Below are positions 17,101-24,603 of a DNA stretch of 64,000 bases, in pieces. A program made the translations under genes and the position numbers. Each line of letters opens with the position of its first letter. Position 1 is the stretch's first letter. Source of the DNA: JABSSA01 sp039984715 (GTDB lineage: Bacteria > Pseudomonadota > Alphaproteobacteria > Rhodobacterales > Rhodobacteraceae); NCBI GenBank assembly GCA_039984715.1, contig JBDWUA010000006.1:62001-126000 (forward strand). The letters are read 5' to 3'. The notes beneath the pieces were generated by a model. The model ran no database searches. It was not told the DNA's origin and saw only the letters and a program-made list of their open reading frames with translations.

Positions 17101-19304
17101 AATGTGGCCCCGGCATGCGCCCGCGTTTCCGCCCCGATCAGGGCACCGCCAGCCGCCACGTCATATTGCGTCATCGAAAGCTGGAGATCGCCCGCACTGT
17201 CGCTCAGCGTTGCAACCGCAAGCCGCCTGCTGCCCGCCGGCCCATGATAAAGTCCCGCAGGGCGCACACCGCCTGCCGCGATCAGCGGGCTTGCGTCTTC
17301 GGCCTCAAGTGCTGTCCAGATGGTCGGCACCGGGTCGGTTCTGAGCGCCCAGACCTGCCCATCCTCGGCCACGGTCAGGAAATACGCAGAATCGTCCTCC
17401 GCCTCGGAGGCCACAAGCGCCAGTTGCGGCGAGACCGGCAACGCCGGCCCGCCCACCGGGCCAACCTGCGACCAATTGCTGAAAGCAGTACTGCCATAAA
17501 AGGGGATGTTGATCAGCGCCACACCGTTCTGTGTCGCCGCCAGCAGGCTCGCCCGGTAGCGCCCGAGGTCTGCAATCCAATGCGGCAGCACCGCAAGCGC
17601 GGGAATCTCTTCGCTGGCCAGCGCGCCATCGGGCAGGGCGGGCAGCGGGAACCACGCCCCCAGCCGCACAGGATCAGTCACGCTATCGCCCACGCGCCGT
17701 TCGATCCGCCCAACAAAACGCGCGCCGGTGGTGGCCGTCACCACGACCATATCGTCCGCGCGGGTCCCGGTCAGGTCGCGCTCGGCATAGGCCAGAATAC
17801 CCGCCGCCGGATCAAGGCTCAGCACCTGCTCGGCCCCCGGCTCCGTCGGCGGCCCTGCCACCTCGGCCCAGGTCTGCGTCTCGCCCGTCACATCGAGCGC
17901 CTGCAAGCGCCCGTTGCTGGCAATCCCGTAGACATGCAATCGCCCGTCAAAGCGCTGCGATGCGGTCATCGCAAGCAAGGTCCCATCCATCAGCGTGAAG
18001 TCGAGCGCGGCGATGGCACCAGGCTTGGTAAAGGCCTCGGGGGCGGCGATGGCGAAGCTGTCAAAGCGCAGGGGCTCAGGGCCGAAGGGCAAAAAGGGCG
18101 CCGTCACCGACAAAGGCGCAGCATTATAGGCCACCTGCGAGACGGTCTCATTGTCCGCGTCCACCGGCGTGTCGGTCACGAGGCCAAAGGTGATCTTGTC
18201 CACCATGGTCGCTTCGCTCAGCGGTGTCTCCCCCGCCAGCGGCGTGATCGGATCGCGTGGCCGGACCCTGATCCAGCGCGACGTGCGGCCCGCGATCTCA
18301 AGCTCATCGACAGCCCCCGCCCAGGCCTTGAGCAATTTCAGATCGCTGCCCGCCGCGCTGCTCAGCCGCACCAGCGGGTGCCAGCCGGGCGCGTCCTCTT
18401 CCACCGGCGTCTCGCGCGTGCCCCAGATCTCGAAAATGGCCCCCGCACCGGCCAGCGCCGCCGCAACAGGGGCAGGATCAAAGCGCAGGGTAAAGGTCGC
18501 AGGCTCCTTCACGGCAAGCCCGTCGGCGTCTCCGATATAAAGCGCATGCTCCTGCGCATCCGGCATCGCAAAGGCATCAAGCTGCTGCATCCGCTCGACC
18601 GGTGCGCCTTCGGGCAGGGCCGTCCCCAGCGGCGCGTCCAACTGCGCCAGCCCGTCCTCGGAAAAGGCGACCACTGTGGCAAAGACGACCCCTGCCTCAG
18701 GCACCTCGATCCGCAAGAGATCACCGGGCAGGATGCCCACCGGCGGGTCGATGGAAAGGATCTGCTCGTCAGCCCCCACGCTGGTCAGCAGTGAATAGAC
18801 CGGCTTTTCCGTCAGATCGGGCTCAAGCGTCGTAGCCGCACCCGGTGCCAGTCCCAGACGATCCGTCGCGGGATCGACCGTCGCCAGATGCGCGATGCCG
18901 CCGGGCTGAATGCGCAGGTCTTCCGTGGTCTCGAAATTCGCCGTCCCCCCCTCGGGCGTCTGCGTGGCAATGGCCACACCACTGCGCGCCCGCGCCAGCA
19001 CCGGTGCGCTCTGGCCCTCTTTTAGCGCAAAGACACTGACGCCGCGCGCGGCCACAGGCTGCGGCGGGGCAATGTCGAACATCTCCAGAAAGGCCAACGC
19101 GTCGCGCTCGGGCGTCTTGTCGAGCCGCTTTGTCGCCTCTTCCGAAAGCCGTGCGGCAACCTCGACCAGCGTGCGGTCGGGGCCTTCCGCCTCGGCCGCC
19201 CCGCGCCACTGCGGGGCCAAGGCGGCGATGTCGCGCAGAAGGGCCGCGCGCAACTGGCCCACGCGGCGCGGGTCAACGGCGGGATATGCGGGTGTGCGGC
19301 TCAT
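14166..19304 (-). CDS. Giant gpJ-like baseplate protein with beta-rich insertion
   Basis: This 1712-residue protein is of the gpJ/Afp11 type. The N-terminal wedge part (LVEVAARLSEEATKRLDKTP) and the J-domain hallmark VRFGDGQNGRLVLAG at about residue 1445 are present, with the family C-terminus behind it. Between about residues 400 and 870 lies an insertion of repeating short strands (GRLHVYGIASNGRLQALDV, SLLAATQNGVALINIPF, LVASEAEDDSAYFLTVAED) that looks like a six- to seven-bladed propeller. A second beta-rich stretch runs to about 1300. Family members I know are roughly 900-1000 residues, so this one is nearly doubled. Its start overlaps the gp25 stop by ATGA. Confidence 0.88.
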   Translation of the reverse strand: MSRTPAYPAVDPRRVGQLRAALLRDIAALAPQWRGAAEAEGPDRTLVEVAARLSEEATKRLDKTPERDALAFLEMFDIAPPQPVAARGVSVFALKEGQSAPVLARARSGVAIATQTPEGGTANFETTEDLRIQPGGIAHLATVDPATDRLGLAPGAATTLEPDLTEKPVYSLLTSVGADEQILSIDPPVGILPGDLLRIEVPEAGVVFATVVAFSEDGLAQLDAPLGTALPEGAPVERMQQLDAFAMPDAQEHALYIGDADGLAVKEPATFTLRFDPAPVAAALAGAGAIFEIWGTRETPVEEDAPGWHPLVRLSSAAGSDLKLLKAWAGAVDELEIAGRTSRWIRVRPRDPITPLAGETPLSEATMVDKITFGLVTDTPVDADNETVSQVAYNAAPLSVTAPFLPFGPEPLRFDSFAIAAPEAFTKPGAIAALDFTLMDGTLLAMTASQRFDGRLHVYGIASNGRLQALDVTGETQTWAEVAGPPTEPGAEQVLSLDPAAGILAYAERDLTGTRADDMVVVTATTGARFVGRIERRVGDSVTDPVRLGAWFPLPALPDGALASEEIPALAVLPHWIADLGRYRASLLAATQNGVALINIPFYGSTAFSNWSQVGPVGGPALPVSPQLALVASEAEDDSAYFLTVAEDGQVWALRTDPVPTIWTALEAEDASPLIAAGGVRPAGLYHGPAGSRRLAVATLSDSAGDLQLSMTQYDVAAGGALIGAETRAHAGATFAPETVLSLSRRINLSTEQYPHVLGLQVKDNVVRSFEWSPRADVLNEAATDAVFAPPEDQAGFTAALFGPNDTQLGARQVFAAADQTTVSLGLNPSVAAIFADWVPAPTNPAGTRVVVTRINGTGEPEVIDSPEMLSPVGGGTPVAAFDQEAGADRTDWDEDVNAYRASNDLALDYDSAANALVATSGDGLGGLAGSRIMVIPNGGPPRFGIFDVQATGLLSTFTFANPPPNPDPEALQVVDMAGLDTLIGAQTGATVREVVLVHSIPGGSSAAHHGTLLRLGAVPYTTVAVSGFQASGTTLPVVQNLTGASGPDWITLGAFSGPVPDNFTLVKLLSAEAAPEKVTATALTQSYSNPDLSWEYFDGEGWKRLDDLFRDTTLNFASTGTVSFRVPRGLSMVEIGGQEDYWIRARLVGGDYGRPRYIVQSTPTTQEVTVSTDHMRPPEVSRVSARFDLPPDRLPEVVIARNNMRDLDQTSANQLVGAAYAMFQGAFEAPMGEGGGRALLLGFSAPLEPGLVSLFVTALDQAGSFSLVAQTLGADAQWSPAPLTGRDPTHGLLRSGLIGLSVTARPAQVSMFGKTLYWMRLQVVEGGADWAPQITGLWLNGVPVVQAETIRQELMGASQGEPDLTLDLLKPPVLAGSLELRVRERLGAEEIAALRAMRKPGALDPVVTAPNLRGDWVLWHQVASLTDQPGDARVYTLDPSGKVRFGDGQNGRLVLAGRENIRAFSYLSGGGRVETAAFAAAKPRGSIEGLETVLAPAPIAGGSEVPGSDELIARMPQVLRHAGACLSLLDIEALAQDADCQIVQARAFAPGGARDVVLLAVLARGNSRKPVYSLAQRDALRGVLAEAMTDAFRPGCLDVVSVTFVPVKVQVRLMARPGTLATLESDAKAVLDIFLHAAEGGPEGRGWPPGRAIWPNDIRRALAGLSTLDRILSVDVTWPEGRGPDTLGAHEVVTTTATRDINVLVIGEASS

Positions 19305-19747
19305 CCGCCCTCTCCGAAATAGAAGGGATAGACGAAATTACCGACCTGATTTGTGGTGCGCAGCCGGTAGGCAAGGCTGATCTCGAGCTTACCGTTGATA
19401 TGGTCGCGGGTATCCACCTCGACCTCCAGCACGTCGATGCGCGCCTCGAACCGGCGCAGCGCATCGCGCACCACGCGCCGGATTTCCGCCACCAGCGGGG
19501 CCGAAATCGTCTCGAAGGGCAACTCGTGGATGCCGCAGCCGAAATCGGGCCGCATCACCCGCTCGCCCCGCGCCGTGCCGAGGATGATCGCAATGGACTG
19601 CTGCACGTCCAACGCGCCCTCGGACATGACCACACGGCCCCAGCGCCGGTCGAGCGACAGGCCCAGCACCTCGTCAACGGTCGTGCCGAAACCCCATCCG
19701 CGGCCTAGAAAGGCCGGAAATCCTGGTGTTGGGCTGTCCTTGTCCAT
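19301..19747 (-). CDS. GPW/gp25-family baseplate wedge protein
   Basis: This 148-residue protein is of the gp25 family (Afp9-like), the wedge protein whose EPR-type loop contacts the first sheath ring. Family text is visible: QSIAIILGTARGERVMRPDFGCGIHEL, then the helix VRDALRRFEARIDVLEVEV. The gp25 core glutamate-arginine motif appears as GERVMRP. I chose the ATG at 19747, because the longer frame begins with a TTG at 19759 and a GGATAGCGG site precedes the ATG. It overlaps neighbours on both sides. Confidence 0.92.
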   Translation of the reverse strand: MDKDSPTPGFPAFLGRGWGFGTTVDEVLGLSLDRRWGRVVMSEGALDVQQSIAIILGTARGERVMRPDFGCGIHELPFETISAPLVAEIRRVVRDALRRFEARIDVLEVEVDTRDHINGKLEISLAYRLRTTNQVGNFVYPFYFGEGG

Positions 19748-19751
19748 ACCG

Positions 19752-20048
19752 CTATCCAATCATGACCGTTGGCGCACCAAGTGCGATGGCATTGGGCGGG
19801 CCAGCCTCGACCACCTGATCGCCCTGACGGGCTGCGAAAGAGCCCTCGATTCTCACCGTCATCGAGCCCATGGCCACCACGCCGCCCACATGCGGCACAA
19901 TGCCGGTGCTGAGCGGGCAGGTGTGGAAATCAACGCCCACGCGCCAGGCGGGCTGGCCTGCGATGCGCACGGTCGTGGCCCCCGGACCGGGGCTCAGCGG
20001 CTTGCCGTGGCTGGTGGTGTCGTTGACGCGTGCGGCTGGCTGTCCCAT
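19752..20048 (-). CDS. PAAR-domain spike tip protein
   Basis: This 98-residue PAAR-type protein caps the spike of contractile injection particles with a sharp metal-bound cone. It shows the expected metal-ligand positions: His in TTSHG, then HTCPLSTG and PHVGG, with glycine-rich beta turns (MTVRIEGSFAARQGD). The C-terminal GAPTVMIG closes the domain without an effector extension, so no toxin is fused to the tip. It starts at the stop of the gpV spike gene (TGATG) and leads into gp25, the standard eCIS order (Afp10-like). Confidence 0.93.
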   Translation of the reverse strand: MGQPAARVNDTTSHGKPLSPGPGATTVRIAGQPAWRVGVDFHTCPLSTGIVPHVGGVVAMGSMTVRIEGSFAARQGDQVVEAGPPNAIALGAPTVMIG

Positions 20049-20683
20049 CAGTTGATCTCCACCATGGCGCCCTGCACCTTGCAGGTGCCGCCCGCCTTGA
20101 CCTCTGCCTTAGCGCTGGCATCGATGACGACCTGCGCTGCCTTGAGCGTGATCTTCTTGTCGGCGGTGATCGAGATGCTGCCGTCCTTGATTTCGACAGT
20201 ATTGCCCGCGCCATCCTCCAGAATGGCCGTGTTCTTGGCCAGATAGACGCGCGGCCCGTCCGCCAGCTTCAGCTCGATCTCATTGGCGTCGCCGTCGTCA
20301 AAGCGCAGCTCGTGGCCCGCGCGGGTGCGGATCATCCGGCGGTCGTTGCTCTCATGCCCGTTGTCGTCGGGCGGCGGCTGGTTGGCATTCCACACCCCAC
20401 CCAGCACCACCGGATGCGACGGGTCCTCGCCGATGAAGCCCACCAGCACCTCCGCGTCGATCTCGGGCAGGAAATAGGTGCCCTGCTCCGGCCCCGCCAT
20501 CACCGTGGCGACGCGCGCCCAAAAGCTCTCCTGATCGGTGCTGTGCAGCTCCAGTCGCACCCGCACCCGGCCCAGCTTCTCTGGATCGACGTTACTGGTC
20601 ACGACCCCGAAGGCCAGCCCGCGCGGGAACCCGTCCGAGGCGCGGTCGGCCTCGCCGCCCCCTGCCATGCGCATCATGTTCAT
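20048..20683 (-). CDS. gpV/VgrG-like baseplate spike protein
   Basis: This 211-residue central spike subunit (Afp8/gp5-like) has an N-terminal OB fold with the family segment DPEKLGRVRVRL, then TYFLPEIDAEVLVGFIGED and HPVVLGGVWN. The C-terminal part from about residue 125 has alternating short strands (NTVEIKDGSISITADKKITL), the trimeric beta-helix needle. The frame is open further upstream, but the ATG at 20683 overlaps the gpD stop as ATGA and gives the normal N-terminus MNMMRMAGG, so I use it. It carries no C-terminal effector domain. Confidence 0.93.
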   Translation of the reverse strand: MNMMRMAGGGEADRASDGFPRGLAFGVVTSNVDPEKLGRVRVRLELHSTDQESFWARVATVMAGPEQGTYFLPEIDAEVLVGFIGEDPSHPVVLGGVWNANQPPPDDNGHESNDRRMIRTRAGHELRFDDGDANEIELKLADGPRVYLAKNTAILEDGAGNTVEIKDGSISITADKKITLKAAQVVIDASAKAEVKAGGTCKVQGAMVEIN

Positions 20684-21789
20684 ATCGACGGCTCCTCTAC
20701 GTTCAGGGTGGTCTTGAAGCCGCTGCCGGACATGTCGTGCACGGCGCTGCTGATCCAGTAGGTCTTTGAGAACCCCTTGCCCAAGCCCTCGAAAGCCACG
20801 TTCATGTCGGGGCGCAGTTCGGGCAGACCGATGCAATCGGCCGACCCGGTCAGGAATTTCTGGGCCCGTTCGCGCAGAATGGCGAGCGCGCGGGCGTCTG
20901 CCTCTTCCTGCGTGTGCACGCCGGATCGCACGCGCAGCACCGGGGCGGCGCCCAGCGCCTGCGCCAGCCGCTCAGGCCCGCTCTCATCGCCCGCATCGCG
21001 GCCCTCTTCAGCGCCGTGCTCGGCACGGCCCACGATCTGCTCGCCCGTGGTAGCCGAGGTGCCCACAACCTCGACCGCCGCGATCTGGTTGGCCAGGTTG
21101 ATCTCCGGCGAAAAGGCGGTGAGCCCACCGCCCCAGGGCAAGGCGATTCCGGCCTCTTCGTCCTGGTGGCGCGGCCCGAAATAAAGCGTCCTCCCGGTGA
21201 CGTAGAAGGTCGCACTGTTGCGCTCGGCGAGCTTTTCCAGAAACGCCAGATCGGTTTCCTCGTTCTGCTCGATCCGGGACTTTTCGGGGGTGGTGTCGGG
21301 GCCATCAAAGCTCAGCCCGTGCCGCGCCGCGATGCGCGCCACATAGGCGCTGTCGGGCGCATTCTCGAGGTAATCCGTGACCTTCCCGATGCTAAGCGCG
21401 AAAAGCGCGTCATAGCCCGAAATGTCCAGCGCCGGGGCGCTGCCTGCGCTGAAACCCGTCGACAGCTCCGACACCGTGCCCTCGATCACCGTCTCCAGCC
21501 GCGCGGGCTCGCCGTAGCCCAGCTTGATCTCGACCGTGGCACCCAAGCGGAAAAGATCCAGCAATTCGATCCGCTCCTCGCGCGAACCGGCCACAAACTC
21601 GCGGTCCTCCCAGTCGAAGGCATTGGTGACCTGAATGGAAAAGCGCCCCGCAGCCTTTTCCTTGAGGTCCACGCTCACGGAGGCGACCGTCAAGTAAAGG
21701 TCGCGCACCAGATCTTCGCCCCCCACCTTCACCACGAAGGCCGGAACGAAATAATCGCCGTGTTTCTGTTCAAGCGTTTCGACGTCCAC
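20680..21789 (-). CDS. gpD-like (late control D) spike hub protein
   Basis: This 369-residue protein resembles phage late control protein D, the hub that with gpV corresponds to VgrG in type VI systems. It shows the gpD features GFSAGSAPALDISGYDALFAL, then ENAPDSAYVARIAARHGL, and FLEKLAERNSATFYVTGRTLYFG. The C-terminus has the hub strands FKTTLNVEEP. Start is GTG at 21789, placed seven bases after a good GGAG and preferred because no better ATG lies near. It overlaps the LysM gene upstream and the gpV gene downstream, in the standard order of the particle core. Confidence 0.9.
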   Translation of the reverse strand: MDVETLEQKHGDYFVPAFVVKVGGEDLVRDLYLTVASVSVDLKEKAAGRFSIQVTNAFDWEDREFVAGSREERIELLDLFRLGATVEIKLGYGEPARLETVIEGTVSELSTGFSAGSAPALDISGYDALFALSIGKVTDYLENAPDSAYVARIAARHGLSFDGPDTTPEKSRIEQNEETDLAFLEKLAERNSATFYVTGRTLYFGPRHQDEEAGIALPWGGGLTAFSPEINLANQIAAVEVVGTSATTGEQIVGRAEHGAEEGRDAGDESGPERLAQALGAAPVLRVRSGVHTQEEADARALAILRERAQKFLTGSADCIGLPELRPDMNVAFEGLGKGFSKTYWISSAVHDMSGSGFKTTLNVEEPSI

Positions 21790-22474
21790 TTAAGGTCTCC
21801 CGTGTTGCGAAATCTTCCAATGGGGGCACCAGCACCGCGTCACCGGGGCGCAGGGCGCGCAGGTCCTCGATGCCGTTGGCCCGCGCGATCTGCCGCCAGA
21901 AGCGCGGCTCGCCATATTCCTCTGCCGAAAGCTGCCAGAGCGTCTTGGGTGTGGGCCGATAGCCCTCGACCTTGCCCAGCACGCGGTGCTTGGTCTTGTC
22001 AGCGGAATTGCGGCGCGGGTCTTCAAGCTGCTCGGCCACCGTGCGGTACTGCTTGAAGCTGACCGAGAGCGTGGCGCGCACCGGGGTGCCGTCGCCCACG
22101 AACATGGTAAAGCGCTGGCTGATCTTCTCGATCACGGCGCGGAAGGAGAACCCCCCCCAGGTGAACTCGACGCGCGGCGGCGCATGGGTGTCTGCGTCAA
22201 TGCCGATGAGGTCGGTAAAGCGGCGCGTCACTTCCGAGACATCCGCCGAATTTCCATCCGTATACGTATCGAAAAGCAACTCCATGCTCAGCGCCTGCGC
22301 GGTCCCGTTCACGAACTGCAGGATCGGATTCGAGAGGCCGGGCACCGGCGTTTCTTGATAGCTCGCACCATATTCCACCGAATATTCCGTGGGATTGAAA
22401 TGCACCTCGACTTCCGCATCCTTATTGCGGCCCTCAAGTACCTTGATCTTCGCCTTGACGAGCGGTTTGGTCAT
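21770..22474 (-). CDS. CIS tube protein with C-terminal LysM domain (Afp7-like)
   Basis: This 234-residue adaptor begins with the CIS tube-type domain (VHFNPTEYSVEYGASYQE, then LSMELLFDTYTD) and ends with a LysM-like fold at about residues 165-215 (TLWQLSAEEYGEPRFWRQIA, then LRPGDAVLVPP). Afp7-type proteins link the inner tube to the hub and baseplate; here the LysM fold is usually a structural module rather than a peptidoglycan binder. The ATG follows a GGAGGGGCTGA region. It lies between the 358-residue unknown gene and gpD. Confidence 0.9.
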   Translation of the reverse strand: MTKPLVKAKIKVLEGRNKDAEVEVHFNPTEYSVEYGASYQETPVPGLSNPILQFVNGTAQALSMELLFDTYTDGNSADVSEVTRRFTDLIGIDADTHAPPRVEFTWGGFSFRAVIEKISQRFTMFVGDGTPVRATLSVSFKQYRTVAEQLEDPRRNSADKTKHRVLGKVEGYRPTPKTLWQLSAEEYGEPRFWRQIARANGIEDLRALRPGDAVLVPPLEDFATRETLSGRRNA

Positions 22475-22477
22475 GGC

Positions 22478-23554
22478 TCAGCCCCTCCCTCTGCGTTCGG
22501 TCTCAACGCGCAGGCGCTTTTCGAAGCGCTGCCAGAGCACCTTGTCCAGCGCCGCGATGTCGATCTGCGGGGCCTGCGGTGCGGCGGTTTCGTGTACCTT
22601 GGGCGTAGGCGCAGGGGCGGGCGGTGCGGCGGGTGTTGCAGGCTCGGCGGGGCCGGGCTGCGCGGCGGCGATGCTACGCAGGGTCCGGGCCGGGGCTACA
22701 AAGGCGCTGTCGGTTTCCGCTTGCACCTCAACCGAGCGGTGCAATTCGCGCGGGGCGCGCGTTTCCGGCGCATCGAACTGTGGCTGCGCCCGATCGGCGG
22801 CTACGGCGCGCGGCACCTCCACCCTGCCTGCAACGTCAACCCTGTGGCGAAACACCAGATGACGGTTGGCCACGGTCGTGACCTGAAGGCGGCGTTGGTG
22901 GTGCTCTGTGTGCAATATCGCTCGGCTCTCCGCGCGCGCTTGCATGGCGCGCGGTGCCGGGGTGGGCGCGGCGCGGCGCGGCGCGGCGGCCATAGGCGCA
23001 GACGGCGCGCCCGCCACCGGTGGCGCAAAGGTCCTCTCCTCCACCGCACGCCAGGGCGCAGCATGGGCCCGCGCCGGTTGCGCCACTGGGGCCGTCTGCA
23101 TGAAACCTGTCTCGCTCCAATGATGATGTAGGACTTCGCCGGGCGCAGTGCTGCGGCCCACAGGTGCCACGGGCGCGGCTACGGCGCGCTTGACCACCGT
23201 TTCCGCCGGGGTGCGCCGGTTCCAAACCGGGCGGAACACGTGCGCGGGCGCTGCCTTAGCGGGCTGGACTGCAGTCCTGACCTCACTGGAAAAGAACCGC
23301 TTCGTCGCAGCATAATACTGCCGGATCATCACCTCAAAGCGCGGCGCGAGTGCAGTGTGATGCACCGTTGACAGGCGCGGGCCGGGCGCGGAGGTCGTAG
23401 CCATGGACTGCGAAGGCGCGCGGAAACGGCGCGCAACGGGGGCAACGTCGCGCTGCTGCGGCGCATCCGCTCGCCCCAGACCGCCCGTCAGCACCCCGAA
23501 GGGGCGGCGCGCCGTCAGCGGCTTGCGCGGCAGGATATGCGCGCGCCCGATCAT
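22478..23554 (-). CDS. Basic Ala/Arg/Pro-rich eCIS protein of unknown role
   Basis: This 358-residue protein, embedded between the second tube gene and the tube/LysM adaptor, was not recognised. It is highly basic in its first 300 residues (many RxPL, RFRAP and Arg-Ala-Pro runs), looks mostly disordered, and ends with a short acidic helix containing IDIAALDKVLWQRFEKRLR. Start overlaps the tube stop (ATGA), so it is coupled to particle genes. Its place is often occupied by small or variable genes in eCIS loci. Possible roles are a lumen-facing binding partner or cargo adaptor. The charge and lack of fold argue against a catalytic function. Confidence 0.7.
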   Translation of the reverse strand: MIGRAHILPRKPLTARRPFGVLTGGLGRADAPQQRDVAPVARRFRAPSQSMATTSAPGPRLSTVHHTALAPRFEVMIRQYYAATKRFFSSEVRTAVQPAKAAPAHVFRPVWNRRTPAETVVKRAVAAPVAPVGRSTAPGEVLHHHWSETGFMQTAPVAQPARAHAAPWRAVEERTFAPPVAGAPSAPMAAAPRRAAPTPAPRAMQARAESRAILHTEHHQRRLQVTTVANRHLVFRHRVDVAGRVEVPRAVAADRAQPQFDAPETRAPRELHRSVEVQAETDSAFVAPARTLRSIAAAQPGPAEPATPAAPPAPAPTPKVHETAAPQAPQIDIAALDKVLWQRFEKRLRVETERRGRG

Positions 23555-23967
23555 TGCTTGGTCAACCCGTGATGTACGAGCTCAAAGCTCTCGACCGCCA
23601 CCGCGTTGCTCGAGGCATCCAGATCCGTGGCCCCCCATTTGGTCGGGAAGGCATCCGCGCAGACCCAGCGCCAGGCCTCTTCGCCTACCTCGTCCAGCAG
23701 GATGATGCTGATGGTGCGGCGCTCGATGGTGCCGCTCACCACATCCTCGTGCCAGTCCCACATCCAGGGGTCCAAAAGTCCGCGCTTGAGCACCAGCGTC
23801 GCCTGCGTCGTCTTGGTGATCAGCTGAATGTCATGGTCGTTCACGCCCCCCTCGCGGTAGGGCTCCACCTCCGTCGTGCGCTCCAGCCCCGAGACGGACT
23901 GCACACCGCCACGCACAAGGCTTTCTGCCTCGATTCGGAAACGGAAATTGCGGTGGGGCATTGTCAT
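23551..23967 (-). CDS. Tail tube protein 2 (Afp5/gp19-like)
   Basis: This 138-residue protein of the phage T4 gp19 tube family probably forms the special tube ring next to the hub. It has the conserved opening FRFRIEAESL, the signature EPYREGGVND, the strand TLVLKRGLLDPWMWDW and the family end AFPTKWGATDLDASSNAVAVESFELVHHG. A paralogous tube gene lies at 24604-25041, so the particle has the usual major/minor tube pair. The ATG at 23967 follows AGGAAAACGAC; a second ATG at 23961 is possible. Confidence 0.92.
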   Translation of the reverse strand: MTMPHRNFRFRIEAESLVRGGVQSVSGLERTTEVEPYREGGVNDHDIQLITKTTQATLVLKRGLLDPWMWDWHEDVVSGTIERRTISIILLDEVGEEAWRWVCADAFPTKWGATDLDASSNAVAVESFELVHHGLTKQ

Positions 23968-24046
23968 TGTCGTTTTCCTGTCTGGGTCAAGTCTGTTTCA
24001 CGTCTTGGTCACATCCGGTGCACGCGCAGCGCACAGCCGGTTCAAG

Positions 24047-24232
24047 TCACATCTGTTCGATCCGCCTCGCCGCCGGGCCTGCATCGAATTGTCGGTTGAT
24101 CCCCGAAATCCGACCACACCATTCGCGGCGTTCGGCATGGTCGAGCCCCAAAAGCTCTGTGCTCGACCAGTGAAAGTGGTAGGCGATAAAGGCCATCTCC
24201 TCGTAGAGCTCACCGAGGGGATAAAGCCTCAG
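24047..24232 (-). CDS. DUF6760 protein; likely -1 frameshift extension of tail-assembly protein
   Basis: These 61 residues match the small DUF6760 proteins of eCIS loci (YPLGELYEEMAFIAYHFHWS, then LDHAERREWC and ISGINRQ). The open frame has no ATG, GTG or TTG nearby. The only codon that could start it alone is a CTG at 24232. It overlaps the tail-assembly gene in the -1 frame, and five G residues (24241-24237) precede the zero-frame stop at 24231-24229. This recalls lambda gpG-gpGT frameshifting. Either a frameshift fusion or a CTG start is possible. It probably helps load the tape or tube during assembly. Confidence 0.75.
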   Translation of the reverse strand: MRLYPLGELYEEMAFIAYHFHWSSTELLGLDHAERREWCGRISGINRQFDAGPAARRIEQM

Positions 24233-24591
24233 GCCTCCCCCATCACACCGAACCCTTCTGCCCGCTGGGGCCCGGCGCTCAGGCCCGGCACCTCGGCCTC
24301 GCCATCCGCGTTGAACTCCTCGTAAAGCGCCTGCAGGTAGTTGAGGTCAGAGGCGAAAAGCCCCTCCACGACCTTTGTGTTCACATCCTGCAGACTGCCC
24401 AGCCGGGTGATCACGCGGCTCAGCACGATCACCGCCAGATAGGCCGGGTTCTGCTTTATGCGCGGGTCTTTGAGGGGCAGAATCTCATCGGCGGCCGTAG
24501 CCAGTCGCATCGATCCTTGCTTGTGCAGATTGCCGTCGGCATCCACGAACCCCTTGGGCAGGGTGAACTCGGTCTCGGTCTCGAAAGCCAT
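24229..24591 (-). CDS. Phage tail assembly protein
   Basis: This 120-residue protein is of the phage tail assembly family found between tube genes in eCIS. Typical segments are FTLPKGFVDADGNLHKQGSM, then RLATAADEI, then LKDPRIKQNPAYLAVIVLSR and FASDLNYLQALYEEFN. A good ribosome binding site (AGGAGC) precedes the ATG. Its 3' end overlaps the DUF6760 frame, and a run of five G residues lies 6-12 bases before its stop. In lambda the equivalent protein is the tail-assembly chaperone whose frameshifted form carries an extension; this layout is similar. Confidence 0.9.
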   Translation of the reverse strand: MAFETETEFTLPKGFVDADGNLHKQGSMRLATAADEILPLKDPRIKQNPAYLAVIVLSRVITRLGSLQDVNTKVVEGLFASDLNYLQALYEEFNADGEAEVPGLSAGPQRAEGFGVMGEA

Positions 24592-24603
24592 TTATCAATG
24601 CTC

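Noticed and set aside
17037..18794. 585-residue plus-strand open frame
   Set aside because: Same reason: a mirror frame of the gpJ gene with no domain, no ribosome site and low-complexity basic composition.
23998..24213. 71-residue frame from ATG 24213 in place of DUF6760
   Set aside because: It uses another phase; the DUF6760 reading (YEEMAFIAYHFHWS) is far more family-like.
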